Below, one piece after another: positions 6,994 to 12,969 of a stretch of 12,969 nucleotides of DNA; the stretch's first letter is position 1; each line of letters starts with the position of its first letter. The DNA is from Pseudomonadota bacterium. GTDB taxonomy: Bacteria > Pseudomonadota > Alphaproteobacteria > Sphingomonadales > Sphingomonadaceae. Below the pieces are notes generated by a model. That model was not told the origin of the DNA. It ran no database searches and worked only from the letters and a program-made list of their open reading frames with translations. The DNA is taken from positions 1 through 12,969 of the forward strand of contig JARXKR010000055.1 of the NCBI GenBank assembly GCA_030271565.1, in the 5' to 3' direction. The position numbers and the translations under genes were made by a program.

Positions 6994-8451
6994 TCAGGCA
7001 AATTCGGTCAGGATCAGGCGCCGCAGCTGCTGCGTCATCCACAAAACATCGTAGTTGTGGCCGGCCTGACCGGGGTGCGACAGGTCCGCCGGACCAAAGC
7101 CGTAGAGGTCGGTGTGGCTGTTGCGGAACACCAGCGCGGCAGCGGTGGCGGTGGCGGTGGCGGGCAGGTCGATCGTGATCGAGGTTCCGGCGATCGTCAT
7201 GACCCGTGCGCCGGCCGGGATGCCTGGTCCTTCGATTCCGGCATTGAAGGCAATTCCGGCGGTCGAAGCGAAGCCGCTGATGGTGGCCGACCCGCTGGTG
7301 GTGTTGCCGGCGGCGCTGATGAACGAGGCGACGCCATCGCGCAGGATTGCCTTGGGGCTGTAGCGATCGACGAACCACACGTTCGACCGCGCCGCTCCGG
7401 CACAGGCCTGCTGGGTCGCATCGCGGACCCGGTAGTTGTCCGGCCCCGGGCTGCCATTCGACGAGGTCGGCCCGAAGAACACCAGCGGCTTGCCGGGATT
7501 GGCCGCTTGCCACGCGTCGATCAGGGTCCAGACCCGGTTGTTCACCGCTGCCTGAAAGTTCGCCCCATAGGCCGACCACAGCGACGCCGCGAGATTGCCG
7601 TCGTTGATCGACATCATCACGACGCCAAGGCTGGGTGCGGTGCTGATCCCCTGCGCGGCGTCGGTTACCCCGGCCATGGTCAGGTCGGTGAGCCGATTGG
7701 CGTCGGTCCAGATCACCCTGCCGCCGGTGCCGGGGTTGAGCACCCCGGTTTGGCCGACCCCGCCCAGCGCGATATTTCCGCCCAGACCGCGGACCACGGC
7801 AACCGCTTCATTGTCAAACGGGGTGGCGGCGCCGGTGCCTTCGACAAAACTGTCCCCCATAACCGTGATCAGCGGGTAGCTCCGCCCGGCCGAGGCGAGT
7901 TCATTTTGATTGGCCACGTTGACCCCGCGCAGCGCCAGCTTCAGTCCTTCGACCCGGATCCGCCGGTTGCGCGAAGCCGGAAAGGTGGCCTTCACATAAT
8001 AGTAGTTGCCGTCCGCCGGGGTGGTGGCTGCAGTCCCGGCGAGTACGTCATCGACGAAGAAGCGCGGATTGCACCCGCCCATACAGGCAATCTCGAAGGC
8101 GGTGCCGGTGTGGCTGAATTCGACCGAGCCGTAATTGGTATCGCGGCCCGTGCCGTACCAGGCGCCGCGCGGAATCCAGCTCCCGCTCCCGCCGTTGACT
8201 GCGGTCGGACCCGACAGCCACTTGATCCGGGTGTCGGTGGCGAGCACCGCCGGCGAGATGTAATTGGCGCCGTTGATGGTCGAATTGGCCAGCGCGGTGC
8301 CCACCGTGATCGTTGGCGTATCGTTGGCTGCCAGCCGCGAGATCGGCACCGGGAAGAAGCCATAATTGCGCACGGCGTTGACCAGCGCGGCGGAATTGGC
8401 CGAGCGGGCCTGCGCGGCGGCGAGCCCGCGCGCGACGAGATCGGCGCTCAC
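6994..8451 (-). CDS. SGNH/GDSL-family hydrolase with long N-terminal domain, phage-tail-associated type
   Basis: A 485-residue protein. The catalytic domain begins near residue 190. Block I is VMGDSFVEGTG with nucleophile Ser201, block II is GGVGQTG (230-236), block III is SIND with Asn283, and block V is DLSHP with Asp456 and His459. All four SGNH positions are therefore present, predicting an active esterase or deacetylase on acylated carbohydrate. Residues 1-190 form a beta-rich domain of unknown function. Residues about 379-443, between blocks III and V, hold a Gly/Ala/Thr/Ser-rich insertion (GIEGPGIPAGARVMTIAG) of a type common in phage tail proteins. The GTG at 8451 is chosen because it overlaps the upstream stop as GTGA, indicating translational coupling; the in-frame upstream extension to 8568 is arginine-rich and out of frame with the real upstream gene. 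No signal peptide is seen. Confidence 0.85.
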   Translation of the reverse strand: MSADLVARGLAAAQARSANSAALVNAVRNYGFFPVPISRLAANDTPTITVGTALANSTINGANYISPAVLATDTRIKWLSGPTAVNGGSGSWIPRGAWYGTGRDTNYGSVEFSHTGTAFEIACMGGCNPRFFVDDVLAGTAATTPADGNYYYVKATFPASRNRRIRVEGLKLALRGVNVANQNELASAGRSYPLITVMGDSFVEGTGAATPFDNEAVAVVRGLGGNIALGGVGQTGVLNPGTGGRVIWTDANRLTDLTMAGVTDAAQGISTAPSLGVVMMSINDGNLAASLWSAYGANFQAAVNNRVWTLIDAWQAANPGKPLVFFGPTSSNGSPGPDNYRVRDATQQACAGAARSNVWFVDRYSPKAILRDGVASFISAAGNTTSGSATISGFASTAGIAFNAGIEGPGIPAGARVMTIAGTSITIDLPATATATAAALVFRNSHTDLYGFGPADLSHPGQAGHNYDVLWMTQQLRRLILTEFA

Positions 8452-8873
8452 TGGGCCACCCGATAGGTTACGCTGCCCGAGGCGAGCGTGATGTCGAGGT
8501 AGAAGCGCGCGGCGCTTTCGCTTTCGTCCCACACCGCTTCGCAGCAGTTGCCGGTGAACTGGCCCCAAGAATTGCCGTTGATCGTCAACGGCTGCTTGGT
8601 AGTGCCGCCATCGACCGAGCGCACCACTTTGACCGTGCCGGTCCAGGTCCCCGTCAGCAGCAGCATGATCGCGCGGCCGATTGCGGGCTGGTACGGGCCA
8701 ACGACTGACGTAGTGGCGGTAGTGCCGGTCAACGGTGTCGCGGCGGCGCTGCCGGTTACCGCGACCGGTAAGGGCGCGGCGGTGCTGACTTGCAGCATCG
8801 AACCGTCGATGTCGGCATAGGCGATGGCGCGCGGAATTGCGTAACCTGTGGGGTTCTGGATGGGTGTGGGCAT
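8448..8873 (-). CDS. Small beta-rich phage-tail-like protein
   Basis: A 141-residue protein of unknown function and first gene of the left minus-strand operon. The N-terminal 65 residues are Ala/Thr/Ser/Pro-rich and low in complexity. Residues about 66-141 form a compact beta domain with the pattern GTWTGTVKVVRSVDGGTTKQ and an ending of SGSVTYRVAQ. That pattern recalls small beta-sandwich proteins of phage and prophage tail regions (typically QRSFDGG at the front and GTVTYRLSQ at the end). It contains two adjacent cysteines (GNCCEA). The ribosome-binding site AAGGAA lies 5 bases before the ATG, the best in the window. The stop overlaps the SGNH hydrolase start. It probably works with the next two proteins as a structural or carbohydrate-binding partner; this is inferred from linkage. 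Confidence 0.75.
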   Translation of the reverse strand: MPTPIQNPTGYAIPRAIAYADIDGSMLQVSTAAPLPVAVTGSAAATPLTGTTATTSVVGPYQPAIGRAIMLLLTGTWTGTVKVVRSVDGGTTKQPLTINGNSWGQFTGNCCEAVWDESESAARFYLDITLASGSVTYRVAQ

Positions 8874-9022
8874 GGTTGTTCCTTGGCGAATCTGGGCGAA
8901 TCAGGAACGGTCAACTAACCCATACGGTTAGATGTAGGAAAATGGAAAATCGTATCGGTCAATACGAAGCGCGCCGAGAATATAGGTGAACCGCTGCCGG
9001 CAAGTGGCTATCAGCGGCGCAG
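8874..9022. promoter_or_regulatory. Divergent intergenic control region with direct and inverted repeats
   Basis: This 149-base gap separates the minus-strand left operon from the plus-strand GT4 gene, so promoters for both should lie here. TTGACCG, a good -35-like element, occurs twice on the minus strand (8956-8962 and 8908-8914). Inverted repeats are CTAACC/GGTTAG (8915-8931) and TCGTAT/ATACGA (8950-8967). GGCGAATC is repeated in tandem with a 10-base period at 8885-8892 and 8895-8902, just upstream of the ribosome-binding site at 8879-8884. On the plus strand TATAGG (8981-8986) could be a -10 element for the GT4 gene. Exact promoters cannot be fixed by eye, and the inverted repeats may be operators. 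Confidence 0.45.
8879..8884 (-). promoter_or_regulatory. Strong ribosome-binding site for the 141-aa gene
   Basis: AAGGAA on the minus strand lies 5 bases before the ATG at 8873. It supports both the start choice and the direction of the left operon. Confidence 0.7.
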
Positions 9023-10267
9023 ATGCAGGTTACCGTCTTCCACCCTGGCACCCAGCACAGCTGGCAGACCGCGCTCGCGCTGCAGCAACTGGGGCGGCTT
9101 GAATCGTACCGCACTTCGATTTTCTATCAGCCCGGCAAGTTCCCTTACAACCTGCCCAATTGGCTGCCACAAGGCCTGGCGCGGCGGCTGGAGGCAGAGT
9201 TCGCCCGTTTCCGGCATCCCGGCCTCGATCCTTCGCTGGTTCAGACCGCCGGCCTGCTCGAATGGGCCGAGCGGATCGCGGCGCGGGCCGGCCAGCCACG
9301 CCTGGCAAGACGGCTCGACGCCTGGGGCAATCGCCGCTTTGCCACCCAAATGGCCCGCGCCATCGCGTCGCCGCAGCAGTTCGCGCTGTGGGGCTACAAT
9401 GCCAGTTCGCTGACATCGTTCGAACTCGGCAAGGCGGCCGGACGCCCGCTGATCCTCGACCGCACGATCGGCGACTTCCGCCAATACAATCTGCTGATGG
9501 ATCAGGTGGCCGAAACCCATGGTGAGTGGATTTCCACGGTCGATCGGCGAGTCCCCATAAGCCAGATCGAACGCGACCAACGCGAATACGAACTGGCCGA
9601 TGTCATCCTGGCCGGCAGCACCTTCTGCGCCGAGACGGTCCGGCACTGGGGCGGCGCGGACATTGCCAGCAAGGTCCAAGTGCTGCCCTATTGCTTCGAC
9701 GAAGCGCTGTTTTCCGCCGCGCCCGCGCCGTGCCCGCTGGCCGCCGGAACCCCGCTGAAATTCCTCTTCATCGGCCAGATCAGCCCGCGCAAGGGGGTGC
9801 AGCACCTGCTCGAGGCCTTTGCAAAAATCCCGCCGAGCGCGGCGAGCCTGACCATGGTCGGCGAAATGCGGGTCCCCCCGCGCACCTTTGCCTCCTACGC
9901 CGACCGCGTCACCTACATCCCCACAGTTGCACGATCGGCCATTCCGGCGATCATGGCCGAGCACCATGTGCTGGTCTTTCCCAGCTATTTCGAAGGGTCT
10001 GCGCTGTCGCTGCTCGAAGCGCTGGCCAGCGGCATGGGCGTTATCCAGACCCGCGCCGCAGGCAATGGCGCAACCCCGGCAACGGGTGTGATGCTCGAGG
10101 AACCGTCCACCGATGGCCTATACGCCGCGATGATGATGGCGATCGACAATCGCCCAGTGGTCGACAGCTGGCGCGCAGCGGCGCAGACCGAAGCGAAAAA
10201 TTATACCTTCGCGCGCTACCGCGCAAATATAGATGCGCTGCTCCGGGATGTCCTCCTCGGCGACTAG
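9023..10267 (+). CDS. GT4-family glycosyltransferase
   Basis: A 414-residue GT-B fold enzyme and the only clear plus-strand gene in the cluster. The N-terminal half (about 1-220) is the acceptor domain. The donor domain begins with FLFIGQISPRKGVQHLLEA (247-265), whose Arg-Lys pair is typical of GT4 enzymes. The EX7E motif is E324 to E332 in YFEGSALSLLEALASG. It should act at the cytoplasmic face on a lipid-linked acceptor; donor and acceptor are unknown. The ATG at 9023 leads straight into the first beta strand (QVTVFHPG), with only a weak purine stretch upstream. Its TAG stop shares the CTAG at 10264-10267 with the stop of the convergent GT2 gene. The opposite orientation suggests separate regulation or a later insertion into the locus. 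Confidence 0.92.
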   Translation: MQVTVFHPGTQHSWQTALALQQLGRLESYRTSIFYQPGKFPYNLPNWLPQGLARRLEAEFARFRHPGLDPSLVQTAGLLEWAERIAARAGQPRLARRLDAWGNRRFATQMARAIASPQQFALWGYNASSLTSFELGKAAGRPLILDRTIGDFRQYNLLMDQVAETHGEWISTVDRRVPISQIERDQREYELADVILAGSTFCAETVRHWGGADIASKVQVLPYCFDEALFSAAPAPCPLAAGTPLKFLFIGQISPRKGVQHLLEAFAKIPPSAASLTMVGEMRVPPRTFASYADRVTYIPTVARSAIPAIMAEHHVLVFPSYFEGSALSLLEALASGMGVIQTRAAGNGATPATGVMLEEPSTDGLYAAMMMAIDNRPVVDSWRAAAQTEAKNYTFARYRANIDALLRDVLLGD

Positions 10268-11250
10268 TTGGGATAGAGCAGCTCGAGCGGGACGTGGCCC
10301 TTCAGCTCGGCAAGTCGCCGCACTTCCTTGCGCCAGGCCCACGGCACCAATGCGGGCAACAACGGCAACCAGCCGAACGGAATACGGGCCATCAGCTGCG
10401 CACCAGCTGCGTAGTTGCCCGCCCGCAGCGCCGAGACAAGCGCACTGGCGGCATAGCCCGGCGCAATCAGCTTCGAACGCCATCTGGAGCGCCGGTCGAG
10501 CGCGATTGCCTCACCGTGTCGCGCGATGAACTGGCCGACAAAGCCACGGTGATCGATCGCCGAACGCAGCGAACTGCGCGCGGCCATCGCTACCTGTCCG
10601 CCGTGGATACGGTTCACGGTGAGCTGCGCCGGGATGAAACCATAATCGCCCTCGACCAGCATTTCGGACCAGCAAAATATGTCAAAATGGACCCAGCGCG
10701 GATCGAACCCGCCCTGTGCATCGAACGCCGCCTTGCGGACGGTCGCGGTTGTTATCGAGGGCAGCAGCAGCGCATCTGCTCCGCCGGCAAACCGGCGGCG
10801 CAGTACCTCAGCCCCGCGATAGACCTGCAGCGGTGCATCGGCGCGCTTGGGCGTGATGTAGCCATTGGCAAACAGATGGCGTTCGTCGTTCCCGATCAAC
10901 ACCACCCGCTCGCCAACCTTGGCCACGGCATCGGCGGTTCGCGCCATGCAATCGGCGCGCATCAAATCGTCATGACAGATCATCCGCACCCATGGCGTAT
11001 CGGTCAGTTGCACCGCCCGGTTCATACTGGCGACTTGGCCCAGCACTTCTCCGCTGCGCGACACCTTCACCCGCGGATCGCGCGCCGCAAAATCGGCGAG
11101 AATGGCGGGGGTATCGTCGTCGGAGGCATTGTCCGAGATGTGCAACTCGAAGTCTGCGTAGCTCTGTACAAGGATACTGTCGAGCGCGGCGGCGAGGTAA
11201 TTGGCGCCGTTGCGAACCGGCAGCGCGACCGAAATGAGCGGCGCGGTCAT
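10264..11250 (-). CDS. GT2-family glycosyltransferase
   Basis: A 328-residue GT-A fold enzyme. The N-terminus ISVALPVRNGANYLAAALDS (6-25) and ELHISDNASDDDT (35-47) are the classic nucleotide-binding start of GT2 enzymes. An acidic HDD at 93-95 sits where the metal-binding DXD motif is expected. The C-terminal 80 residues include a hydrophobic Trp/Pro/Leu-rich stretch (about 290-305) that may bind the membrane or an acceptor. The ATG at 11250 overlaps the cupin stop as ATGA, which fixes the start; the open frame continues upstream to 11406 but that part is arginine-rich shadow sequence. As the last gene of the CDP-sugar operon it may transfer the sugar made by the three genes before it. Specificity is inferred from linkage only. 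Confidence 0.92.
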   Translation of the reverse strand: MTAPLISVALPVRNGANYLAAALDSILVQSYADFELHISDNASDDDTPAILADFAARDPRVKVSRSGEVLGQVASMNRAVQLTDTPWVRMICHDDLMRADCMARTADAVAKVGERVVLIGNDERHLFANGYITPKRADAPLQVYRGAEVLRRRFAGGADALLLPSITTATVRKAAFDAQGGFDPRWVHFDIFCWSEMLVEGDYGFIPAQLTVNRIHGGQVAMAARSSLRSAIDHRGFVGQFIARHGEAIALDRRSRWRSKLIAPGYAASALVSALRAGNYAAGAQLMARIPFGWLPLLPALVPWAWRKEVRRLAELKGHVPLELLYPN

Positions 11251-11657
11251 GTTACGGCGAACGGCACCGTATCGGCCGGGTCGTAGCGATTGGCGGCATA
11301 GGCAATCAGCAGGAAGTTGTCCTCTGCCTCGGGCGGATTGACGAACACGTGGGCGAGCCCGGCGGGCATGTAAACGGTCTGCGGATGGCCCGCATCGAGC
11401 GTCCATTCGGCGCGCTCGCCGGTCTGCGGATCGGCGACCATCAGCAGCGCACGGCCCTCAACAATCGTGAACCATTCCGCGCAGTCCGGGTGATAGTGGT
11501 TCCCGCGCGCTTGCCCCGGGACTGCCATGGTCAGGTAAACCTCGCCGACCGCGCCGGGCAAGCCTTCCTCGCCGCCATCGAGCACCTTGAGGAACCAGCC
11601 GCGCTGATCGGCGATAAGCCGGCGCGGGAGAAGGCGAACCTGGTCGATCAGGCGCAT
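11247..11657 (-). CDS. Small cupin-fold sugar-nucleotide enzyme, WxcM/CapF C-terminal type
   Basis: A 136-residue single-domain cupin. Its metal-site motif is GNHYHPDCAEWFTIVEG (52-68), with His54, His56 and Glu61 as candidate ligands, and His103 in PAGLAHVFVN. The C-terminus AANRYDPADTVP (121-132) matches the ending seen in cupin domains of polysaccharide-synthesis proteins such as CapF and in WxcM-like ketoisomerases. It could epimerise or isomerise the 4-keto sugar produced by the RfbG-type dehydratase in the same operon; it could also be a binding protein without catalysis. The ATG at 11657 overlaps the SDR stop by 10 bases. The exact reaction cannot be told from sequence. Confidence 0.8.
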   Translation of the reverse strand: MRLIDQVRLLPRRLIADQRGWFLKVLDGGEEGLPGAVGEVYLTMAVPGQARGNHYHPDCAEWFTIVEGRALLMVADPQTGERAEWTLDAGHPQTVYMPAGLAHVFVNPPEAEDNFLLIAYAANRYDPADTVPFAVT

Positions 11658-12616
11658 GCGCCAAGCTCCTGCGTGACGAGGTCGGCGACACCATCGGCCA
11701 GCGCGATGCGGGCCTTGCGCAAATCGCGGACCTGCCAGCGCGAAATGTCGGGCAGGCTGACCATCGGCTCGGCCGCGCGGTAGGACAGGGCACCGACCCG
11801 GCACTCCGCCGCAACGCCGCGCGCCGCAAGTTCGGCGACAATGGTTTCGACGAAAGTCCGCAGCGAGATTGGCTGCCCGCACCCGAGATTGTTAAGCGTA
11901 AGGGCGGGCGCATCCGTCGTCGCTTCCAGAGCTGCCCAGATCATCGCGGCGCAATCGTCGACGTGGAGGAAATCGCGAATTTGCGCGCAGGCGGTGAGTT
12001 CGACCGGCTTACCGCTGCGTGCCTGCGCGATGATGAATGGTCCGAGCCGCCGCTCCGCCTCGCCCGCACCATAGATGTGGAACGGCCGCAGCAACGTCAT
12101 CGCCAAGCGGTCGGCAAAGGCACCCGCAACGCAGGAGGAGGCGGCCTTGGCTGCGCCGTAGTGGCTACCTGCCGGAACGATCGGCCAGTCCTCGGTGACG
12201 GCGTGCGGCGCGGGTGCATATTCGAAGCCTGAGCCGACCAGCACGACCTGCGGTGGGGCGGGCAACCGGGCGCAGGCATCGAGCAAAGCCTCGACGCCCA
12301 GAACGGCAACTGCCAGCATCTCCGCCAGCGCAATTGCGCCATAGGCTACCCCCGGCGCGGCGCAGTGGATCACCGCGTGCGGCGTGATCGCCGCGACTGC
12401 AGCGCCGACACCTTCCCGATCGGTCAGATCGGCAACATGATGGTGGGTGCCATCGGGTCCGGGCGAGCGGCCCAAACAATGCACTGCAACTCCAGCCGCC
12501 AACCCTTGCCGCGCAACCTGCCAGCCGAGGAACCCGCTCGCCCCCGTCAGCAATACGCGCTGTCCCGCGAATGGCAGAGCGGCGCTTTGGTCGAGCAAGG
12601 CGCTTTGGCACCTCAT
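11648..12616 (-). CDS. NAD(P)-dependent extended-SDR sugar-nucleotide oxidoreductase
   Basis: A 322-residue extended short-chain dehydrogenase. The Rossmann motif LLTGASGFLG lies at 22-31, the catalytic Ser129 in LVGSGFEY, and the active-site pair Tyr153 and Lys157 in HYGAAK. RPFHIYGAGE (177-186) and RDFLHVDD (214-221) are typical of sugar-nucleotide SDRs. It probably acts on the CDP-4-keto-6-deoxyglucose made by the preceding enzyme, as a 4-ketoreductase or an epimerase in the general manner of CDP-abequose/CDP-paratose synthases. The ATG at 12616 overlaps the dehydratase stop as ATGA, so the longer open frame to 12760 is not used. The gene overlaps the cupin start by 10 bases. Substrate and stereochemistry are not readable. 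Confidence 0.88.
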   Translation of the reverse strand: MRCQSALLDQSAALPFAGQRVLLTGASGFLGWQVARQGLAAGVAVHCLGRSPGPDGTHHHVADLTDREGVGAAVAAITPHAVIHCAAPGVAYGAIALAEMLAVAVLGVEALLDACARLPAPPQVVLVGSGFEYAPAPHAVTEDWPIVPAGSHYGAAKAASSCVAGAFADRLAMTLLRPFHIYGAGEAERRLGPFIIAQARSGKPVELTACAQIRDFLHVDDCAAMIWAALEATTDAPALTLNNLGCGQPISLRTFVETIVAELAARGVAAECRVGALSYRAAEPMVSLPDISRWQVRDLRKARIALADGVADLVTQELGACA

Positions 12617-12969
12617 CGGGCAAACGGCAGACCCAGCGCGGTGGCTGCGGCAATGTACGCGTCGAGATCGGCGAGCGTCGCGGCGCGTGCAGTCTCGGGC
12701 TGCGCCGTGACCGTCTTGTACCACCCGGCGGTGCGCGCGGCAGTCTCGGCAAAGTTCCACACCGGCCGCCAGCCGAGCTGTCCGACCGCCTTGTCGATCG
12801 CAAGCCTCAGCAAGCCGGCTTCGTGCAATGCCCCGGGCTCGGTCGCGTCGGTCCAGCCCGGTGCGCCCCAGGCGGCCAGCACTGCATCGGCGAGGTCCCC
12901 CACACTGCGCACGTCGGCCGGCTGCGGGCCGAAGTTCCAGCCTTGGGCAAAGCGCGGGCCTTGTGGACC
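12613..12969 (-). CDS. rfbG: CDP-glucose 4,6-dehydratase, C-terminal part (cut by window edge)
   Basis: The frame is open to the window edge and shows 119 C-terminal residues, about a third of the usual length of around 360. The enzyme is an NAD+-dependent SDR that converts CDP-D-glucose to CDP-4-keto-6-deoxy-D-glucose, the entry point to CDP-deoxy and dideoxy sugars. RFAQGWNFGP near the visible start (residues 6-15) is the characteristic late motif of RfbG-type proteins. DLADAVLAAWG, EAGLLRLAIDKAVGQLGWRP and a WY-containing helix follow as in the family. The catalytic Tyr-Lys pair lies outside the window. It leads a tight operon with an SDR, a cupin and a GT2. The matching cytidylyltransferase (RfbF type) is expected just upstream but is not visible. 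Confidence 0.88.
   Translation of the reverse strand, partial: GPQGPRFAQGWNFGPQPADVRSVGDLADAVLAAWGAPGWTDATEPGALHEAGLLRLAIDKAVGQLGWRPVWNFAETAARTAGWYKTVTAQPETARAATLADLDAYIAAATALGLPFAR

Noticed and set aside
6937..8466. A 509-codon open frame on the plus strand
   Set aside because: It lies antisense to the SGNH hydrolase, which has full catalytic motifs, coupling to its neighbour and sensible composition. The plus-strand translation is Arg/Gly-rich shadow sequence typical of high-GC DNA.
4890..8873. A complete prophage
   Set aside because: Only three tail-tip-like genes are present; no integrase, capsid, terminase, tail tube or lysis genes, and no attachment-site repeats were found on either side.
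9011..9967. A 318-codon minus-strand frame opposite the GT4
   Set aside because: The plus strand encodes a GT4 with an EX7E motif; the minus-strand reading has no recognisable features.
9526..11286. A 586-codon open frame on the plus strand
   Set aside because: It runs out of frame through the end of the GT4 and antisense through the GT2. The translation is Arg/Pro-rich with no recognisable domain, while both overlapped genes are clear glycosyltransferases.
849..12969. A classical sphingan (gellan/welan type) gene cluster
   Set aside because: The gene content does not match: no dTDP-rhamnose genes, no recognisable Wzx, Wzy, Wza or Wzc components and no sphingan-type order are visible in this window.
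1..12969. CRISPR arrays, tRNA or rRNA genes
   Set aside because: No regularly spaced repeats longer than about 8 bases and no cloverleaf or rRNA-like sequence were noticed on reading; no covariance search could be run.

Overview
The window reads as part of a cell-surface or exopolysaccharide biosynthesis locus from a high-GC alphaproteobacterium. A sphingomonad is my best guess from overall protein style and GC; no rRNA or other taxonomic marker is present, so this is inference. Ten genes are well supported: nine on the minus strand and one on the plus strand.

Right block (12969 down to 10264, minus strand): the C-terminal third of a CDP-glucose 4,6-dehydratase (RfbG type, cut by the window edge), an extended-SDR sugar-nucleotide oxidoreductase, a small cupin of the WxcM/CapF C-terminal type, and a GT2 glycosyltransferase. 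Consecutive genes overlap by 4, 10 and 4 bases, so this is a tightly coupled operon. It probably makes an unusual CDP-deoxysugar and transfers it.

Centre: one GT4 glycosyltransferase on the plus strand (9023-10267). It converges on the GT2 gene so closely that the two stop codons share one CTAG. A 149-base divergent region (8874-9022), rich in direct and inverted repeats, separates it from the left block.

Left block (8873 down to 849, minus strand): three genes that look phage-tail-derived come first. They are a 141-aa beta-rich protein, an SGNH/GDSL hydrolase, and a pectate-lyase-like beta-helix protein with a tail-fibre-like C-terminus. A GT4 glycosyltransferase, a UDP-glucuronate decarboxylase (UDP-xylose synthase) and a polytopic GT-C-like membrane protein follow. 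No other phage genes are visible, so a phage-type depolymerase/esterase cassette appears embedded in a glycan-building locus. This is the most interesting part of the window.

Left flank (1-848): gene-poor and more AT-rich. It holds the extreme 5' end of an IS110-family transposase preceded by three small hairpins, an unrecognised possible C-terminal gene fragment, a possible orphan small-RNA unit (promoter-like at 432-460, weak terminator at 591-612) and a few other inverted repeats. I found no tRNA, rRNA or CRISPR array.
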